Below, piece after piece: positions 60,574 through 64,000 of a DNA stretch of 64,000 nt. The notes under the pieces are model-generated. The model was not told the DNA's origin. It saw nothing but the letters and a program-made list of their open reading frames with translations, and ran no database searches. Source of the DNA: Chromatiaceae bacterium (lineage in GTDB: Bacteria > Pseudomonadota > Gammaproteobacteria > Chromatiales > Chromatiaceae); contig JACKMX010000003.1 in assembly GCA_024235175.1 (NCBI GenBank), forward strand, positions 744,001 to 808,000, in the 5' to 3' direction. Each line of letters starts with the position of its first letter. Position 1 is the first letter of the stretch. The translations under genes were made by a program, and so were the position numbers.

Positions 60574-61617
60574 TCACTCGAACAGCATCACATCCGACAC
60601 CAGCTGTGCCCATTCGGCAAATTCCGGCACTTCGAACAGGGCAGAACCGATGGCGCGGTGCATGTCCGAGACCAGCATGACACCCATTTCGCGCTGGGGA
60701 AAGCGCCCGGCATAACGAAGTATGTTACCAACAGTCTCCTGCGCAGCACCCTGTTCGGATGCGCGTATAGCGCGCCCCACCAGAGCAGCCGCAACCGCAT
60801 ACTGCAGGTCGATTTCAGTTGGGACGGCTATCTCCCTGCCGGCGATGATTCCGTCTAGGTCCGGCATCTGTTCAAGATTGTTGACGAAAGCGTGCAGTTC
60901 CACGCCGGCGGCAGGACCAACACAGGCCTGCAGGGCACTCTGCAGCAATTGGGGATGATGATCGAATTTCTGCAGGCCACGGTGGGCAAATTCCCAGGAG
61001 CGCGGCGAAGGGAAGGCCACCGGGTTGTGTGCTGGGTCGAAGTCGAACAGCAGTTCCGGTCGGAAACGCAGAAAAGCGATAATCCGTTCATCGATAGCGT
61101 TGCGATAAGCCCATATCACCCAGTCGTCCAGGTTTGTCTCAACCTCGAAATGAGAAAAGCGGTTGGCCAAGGGTGCAGGCATGGTGTAGGTAACGCCTCG
61201 ATCCCCCTGGCGGTTTCCGGCGGCAAAGATGGCCCAGTGCTCAGGAATTCTGTACTCTCCAAGCCGGCGGTCCAGAATCAGCTGATAGGCTGCTGCGGAT
61301 ACTGCCGGCGGTGCAGAGGTGATCTCGTCCAGAAAGAGTATTCCCTCAACACCATGCCGGTCGCTGTCGGGAAGCAGCGCGGGTACCGCCCACTCCACCT
61401 GACTGCCGCTGCGGAAGGGGATGCCCCGCAGATCGCTCGGCTCCATCTGCGACAGCCGGATGTCGATCACCGCCACTTCATGCTTGCGGGCAACCTGTGC
61501 CACCATCTGCGATTTGCCAACCCCTGGCGGTCCCCACAGCATGACCGGGGTGTGATGGCCCTGACGGGTACTGAGGAATTCCAGATCAAGAACGGTCAGC
61601 AGTTGAACGGGACGCAT
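60574..61617 (-). CDS. MoxR-type AAA ATPase
   Basis: 347 residues. Walker A is MLWGPPGVGKSQMV (27-40) and Walker B GILFLDEITSAPPA (about 92-105). Sensor 1 lies in IFAAGNRQGD. The family works with VWA proteins; its partner is the next gene downstream. Substrate unknown. Confidence 0.88.
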   Translation of the reverse strand: MRPVQLLTVLDLEFLSTRQGHHTPVMLWGPPGVGKSQMVAQVARKHEVAVIDIRLSQMEPSDLRGIPFRSGSQVEWAVPALLPDSDRHGVEGILFLDEITSAPPAVSAAAYQLILDRRLGEYRIPEHWAIFAAGNRQGDRGVTYTMPAPLANRFSHFEVETNLDDWVIWAYRNAIDERIIAFLRFRPELLFDFDPAHNPVAFPSPRSWEFAHRGLQKFDHHPQLLQSALQACVGPAAGVELHAFVNNLEQMPDLDGIIAGREIAVPTEIDLQYAVAAALVGRAIRASEQGAAQETVGNILRYAGRFPQREMGVMLVSDMHRAIGSALFEVPEFAEWAQLVSDVMLFE

Positions 61618-61637
61618 TGCTACTCCTGGGGCAGGGC

Positions 61638-62192
61638 TTAACTGAACAGATTACGCAGCGTGCGTTTCATCTGTTTGTGGATTTCAGGTGCATCCATATC
61701 CATCACCTGATCGATCACCCATCGGTTCTCCTGGCTGGTTCCCATAATCTGCTGGATTTCGTACCCCAGATGCCGCATGAAGGGATAGCTGGGACCATCT
61801 GCGCCGAACCCCAGTTCCGAATACTCCTGGGATCGCCGGTTTAATAGTGCGATGAAGTCATTGCCGTGATCACCGCCACCAAGCAATTCGCAGCTGTTTT
61901 CCTGCATATGTTCTGCCAGGCGCCTGGCGAATGCGGTGATCAAAATTTGCCGATCCTCCTGTTCCAGACTCTGATGCACCATCCGGTCCACGATCTGGAC
62001 CTGGAATACAAGGTATTCTGCGATAACATTCAGGCGCTGCCGGTCCGATTCGTAAATAAAATGCTCACCGTGCAGGGTTATCGCCTTGTCCATTGCCAAC
62101 TTCCACGCATTGAAGGCAAGGGCGCCCGCGATCTCCTGCAGGGACCGGTCTCTATCTTCGTTGTACCACTGGCTCTTTATGCGTATCGCCAC
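61638..62192 (-). CDS. Helical protein of unknown function, upstream of the MoxR gene
   Basis: 184 residues from a GTG at 62192 with GGAG seven bases upstream; the longer frame runs into the divergent gene's control region. Nearly all helical, with DRSLQEIAGALAFNAWKLAM and NRWVIDQVMDMDAPEIHKQM. I do not recognise it. It is followed by the MoxR gene after 20 bp, so it is probably the first gene of a MoxR/VWA/BepA operon. Confidence 0.65.
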   Translation of the reverse strand: MAIRIKSQWYNEDRDRSLQEIAGALAFNAWKLAMDKAITLHGEHFIYESDRQRLNVIAEYLVFQVQIVDRMVHQSLEQEDRQILITAFARRLAEHMQENSCELLGGGDHGNDFIALLNRRSQEYSELGFGADGPSYPFMRHLGYEIQQIMGTSQENRWVIDQVMDMDAPEIHKQMKRTLRNLFS

Positions 62193-62363
62193 TGCTGACT
62201 CCGGTTTTTCTTGGCGGTGCAATATGTTTGGATTCTGTACGGAGCTTTCATATATATATACAGGAATATTGACTGAAAGTACCTGTGTCGAATAGTTTAG
62301 TATTTTACTCAGAAAATGCCTGGCGTTAAACCCGGCAGGAAACGGTAAACAAAAGTGGAAAAG

Positions 62364-63401
62364 ATGGCAATCGAAGAGATCTGTGCCAGCGTTCAAATGA
62401 ACTGCTATATCTCTGATGCCCGCTACGGCAGCGAATATGGACTTTGCACCTATCTGATGAAAATGCGGGAGTATTTCCGGTGGGAGAGGGGGTTGGGATA
62501 CACAGGCGCTATTGATAAGGACGAAGTCGGCGATTGGTTGAGCGAACGGGAGAATTTATGGAAGGGGCTGGAGGATCGCGAGTATGGCTCCATCAAGTTG
62601 GACGACAACGAATTCGATCCGTTCAACAGTGAGCTGATCAACGCCGTTCTGAACCCATATGGGTTGGTCTACAGTGGTGGGATAGGGCGGTTCGGCAGAC
62701 CTCATTTTTTTCTCGGTGAATTGGAACGCAGGGTCGATTATCCCGGATACTCTCTTATGGTTTCCGGACGCGAGCTTGCGCGCGACCTTACAGCTCCCCC
62801 GGCGATGACCCGTAACCGCGTGATATACCTGCGGCGCGAAGCTTTGCGCCAGATGCTTTGGGAAAAGCTGGAGAGCTGGCGCTGGCATCGGCCGGACAAC
62901 CCCTTGGGCAGAGCTTTCTCTTGTTATGAGTTCGATCTTGACCTTGAAGGTTCCCTGGATCGGATGACGGAAGACGAACTGGGACAGGTGCTGCTGCACG
63001 AGCAGGGTGAGTGCCTCGCAGGAGACTGGTTGGGTGAAGAGTGGAACCTTATGCTGGCGGATCTCTCCCATACCCCGGCAGAGCTGGCCGCGCGCGCCGT
63101 CAGGGATCATTTAGCCGATTGCTGGGTGACTCTTCCCGAAACGATCGAATCCGCACGCAACTCCTCGCTGCATTTCCTCGTTGGCAATCTGAATGCGATG
63201 CGCAAGACACTCTATCCCGGGTTAAGACATGCCTATGATCGATGGGTCGAGGATGCGGATAACTCTCAGCTGAAAAGCGTAACCGAGGAGGGGCTGGATC
63301 ATTGGAAAACGGTAGCCAGGGAGATGCTTGAGCTGCATGCCAAAAAGGGACGGGATGCGGCCTCTTCCATTGCGAAACTGGCTGAGAATAGTCCGCTTTA
63401 A
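62364..63401 (+). CDS. Sfum_1244-family protein (probable)
   Basis: 345 residues. EEICASVQMNCYISDARYGS, LCTYLMKMREYFRWERGLG and GGIGRFGRPHFFLGELERR agree with what I remember of the Sfum_1244 family, of unknown function and found in sulfur- and sulfate-metabolising bacteria. ATG 62364 gives MAIEEICASVQ, matching family starts; a GTG at 62355 is in frame. It diverges from the MoxR operon. Confidence 0.7.
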   Translation: MAIEEICASVQMNCYISDARYGSEYGLCTYLMKMREYFRWERGLGYTGAIDKDEVGDWLSERENLWKGLEDREYGSIKLDDNEFDPFNSELINAVLNPYGLVYSGGIGRFGRPHFFLGELERRVDYPGYSLMVSGRELARDLTAPPAMTRNRVIYLRREALRQMLWEKLESWRWHRPDNPLGRAFSCYEFDLDLEGSLDRMTEDELGQVLLHEQGECLAGDWLGEEWNLMLADLSHTPAELAARAVRDHLADCWVTLPETIESARNSSLHFLVGNLNAMRKTLYPGLRHAYDRWVEDADNSQLKSVTEEGLDHWKTVAREMLELHAKKGRDAASSIAKLAENSPL

Positions 63402-63449
63402 ATCCAGACGTGGAAAATTGTGGCGCCTGAGCTTTGATTGGCCAGATTG

Positions 63450-63767
63450 CTATTCGAATACCGTTCCCTGCAACTCCCCCGAATTATCGATTCTGACACG
63501 CTGTACTCCCGGAATCCGGCTGACGATATATGCTGCGCTCAATAGTGCGAGGCTCTCATTGTCGGTTTCCAACGCGGTGAGCAGCTTGTCCGCTGCCACC
63601 TGGCAACGCTGCCGAGGGCTGGGTCGTTCAATCCACTGTCGGCCGATCTGAATTCCACGATCCATGTTTTGATCGAGCCTGTCGAAAGCCTCGTCCGAAG
63701 AGGCGATAAAGCTCTCAGGAATGTTCAGGTCCATCGAGTAGTCATCGATGATTATGTTGAGTTCCAT
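63450..63767 (-). CDS. Small conserved-looking protein of unknown function
   Basis: 105 residues. IIIDDYSMDLNIPESFIASS then DRGIQIGRQWIERPSPRQRC and a helical run to SRIPGVQRVRIDN. No family recognised. It converges with the Sfum_1244-like gene after 48 bp and diverges from the partial gene at the right edge. Confidence 0.6.
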   Translation of the reverse strand: MELNIIIDDYSMDLNIPESFIASSDEAFDRLDQNMDRGIQIGRQWIERPSPRQRCQVAADKLLTALETDNESLALLSAAYIVSRIPGVQRVRIDNSGELQGTVFE

Positions 63768-63887
63768 ACCGATGCAGAAAGATGCCGTTTGTACATCCGC
63801 GCATTATTATCGAATAGAGGCAGTGGTAAAATACCCCTTACGGGCGGGGTGCAGGAGGAAGGAGATGCACAATCGGGATCGGTACGC

Positions 63888-64000
63888 ATGAAAAGCCAAA
63901 TGGATTCACCGGTTTTACTGTCGATTGTGGAGATGGGGGGATACCCCGACTTCTCGTCGCTCTATCGACGTGCAGGTTACCGGCCTGAAAAAGTCCATTC
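63888..64000 (+). CDS. Partial gene at the right edge
   Basis: An open frame runs to the window end: MKSQMDSPVLLSIVEMGGYP then DFSSLYRRAGYRPEK. The frame is open upstream to a GTG at 63849, so the true start is uncertain. A GGAGGAAGGAG sequence lies at 63854-63864, which better suits a start near 63870-63890. Too short to assign a family. Confidence 0.5.
   Translation, partial: MKSQMDSPVLLSIVEMGGYPDFSSLYRRAGYRPEKVH

Noticed and set aside
1..64000. tRNA or rRNA genes
   Set aside because: I looked for cloverleaf-like arms and CCA ends in the intergenic stretches and saw none; a covariance-model scan would be decisive.

Overview
The window reads as chromosomal DNA of a gammaproteobacterium that oxidises reduced sulfur. 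Support comes from SoxY and SoxZ (56.4-57.4 kb), gammaproteobacterial housekeeping genes (gshA, xthA, rmuC, mtaB, prc, mazG, a DUF3581 protein), a probable Sfum_1244-family protein, and a set of SSF-type symporters and SSF-linked sensor kinases. I cannot name the genus from sequence alone.

Layout. 0-17 kb, nearly all on the minus strand, is a carbon-substrate sensing and uptake region. It holds an SSF symporter cut by the left edge, a CbrA/CbrB-like pair (SSF-fused kinase and NtrC-type regulator), a CrbS-like SSF kinase with a lone receiver, two DUF294 predicted nucleotidyltransferases, a DnaQ-fold exonuclease, and a DUF4212/SSF symporter pair. A 17-bp palindrome, YGTTAC-N5-GTARCR, recurs upstream of the transporter genes. 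At two promoters it lies about 95-145 bp upstream of the predicted start site of a good -24/-12 (sigma-54) element, which suggests these are targets of the NtrC-type regulator. 17.6-36.4 kb is ordinary core genome: K+ channel with RCK domains, hemerythrin, MazG, M48 lipoprotein, Nudix, Prc, PBP7, GshA, DUF3581, TatD, XthA, MtaB and RmuC.

36.4-51.3 kb is an accessory island made of a degenerate tandem array of RHS polymorphic-toxin cassettes. A typical unit has a short GGGGACGCATCTATTTT-type repeat, a conserved leader encoding a 30-residue signal peptide, an RHS core, a variable AT-richer toxin tip and a small downstream immunity gene. The tips include a TNT-like NADase, two tips that begin with YRAV, and two unknowns. 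Three of the four cores that span the site share one nonsense codon. The TNT cassette is split by a 3.4-kb insertion sequence whose 5-bp target duplication can be read. A toxin-antitoxin block (RelE/ParE pair, SymE-like, truncated HTH) is trapped in the array. A remnant of a REP-associated tyrosine transposase and a 134-bp MITE-like element also lie there. Two of the immunity candidates resemble domain III of EF-Tu.

51.3-64 kb returns to core genome: NTF2-like and rhodanese proteins, an LpxL-type acyltransferase, a VWA protein with a partner, soxY and soxZ separated by a strong hairpin, a BepA-like protease, a VWA/MoxR pair, an Sfum_1244-like protein, and an open gene at the right edge.
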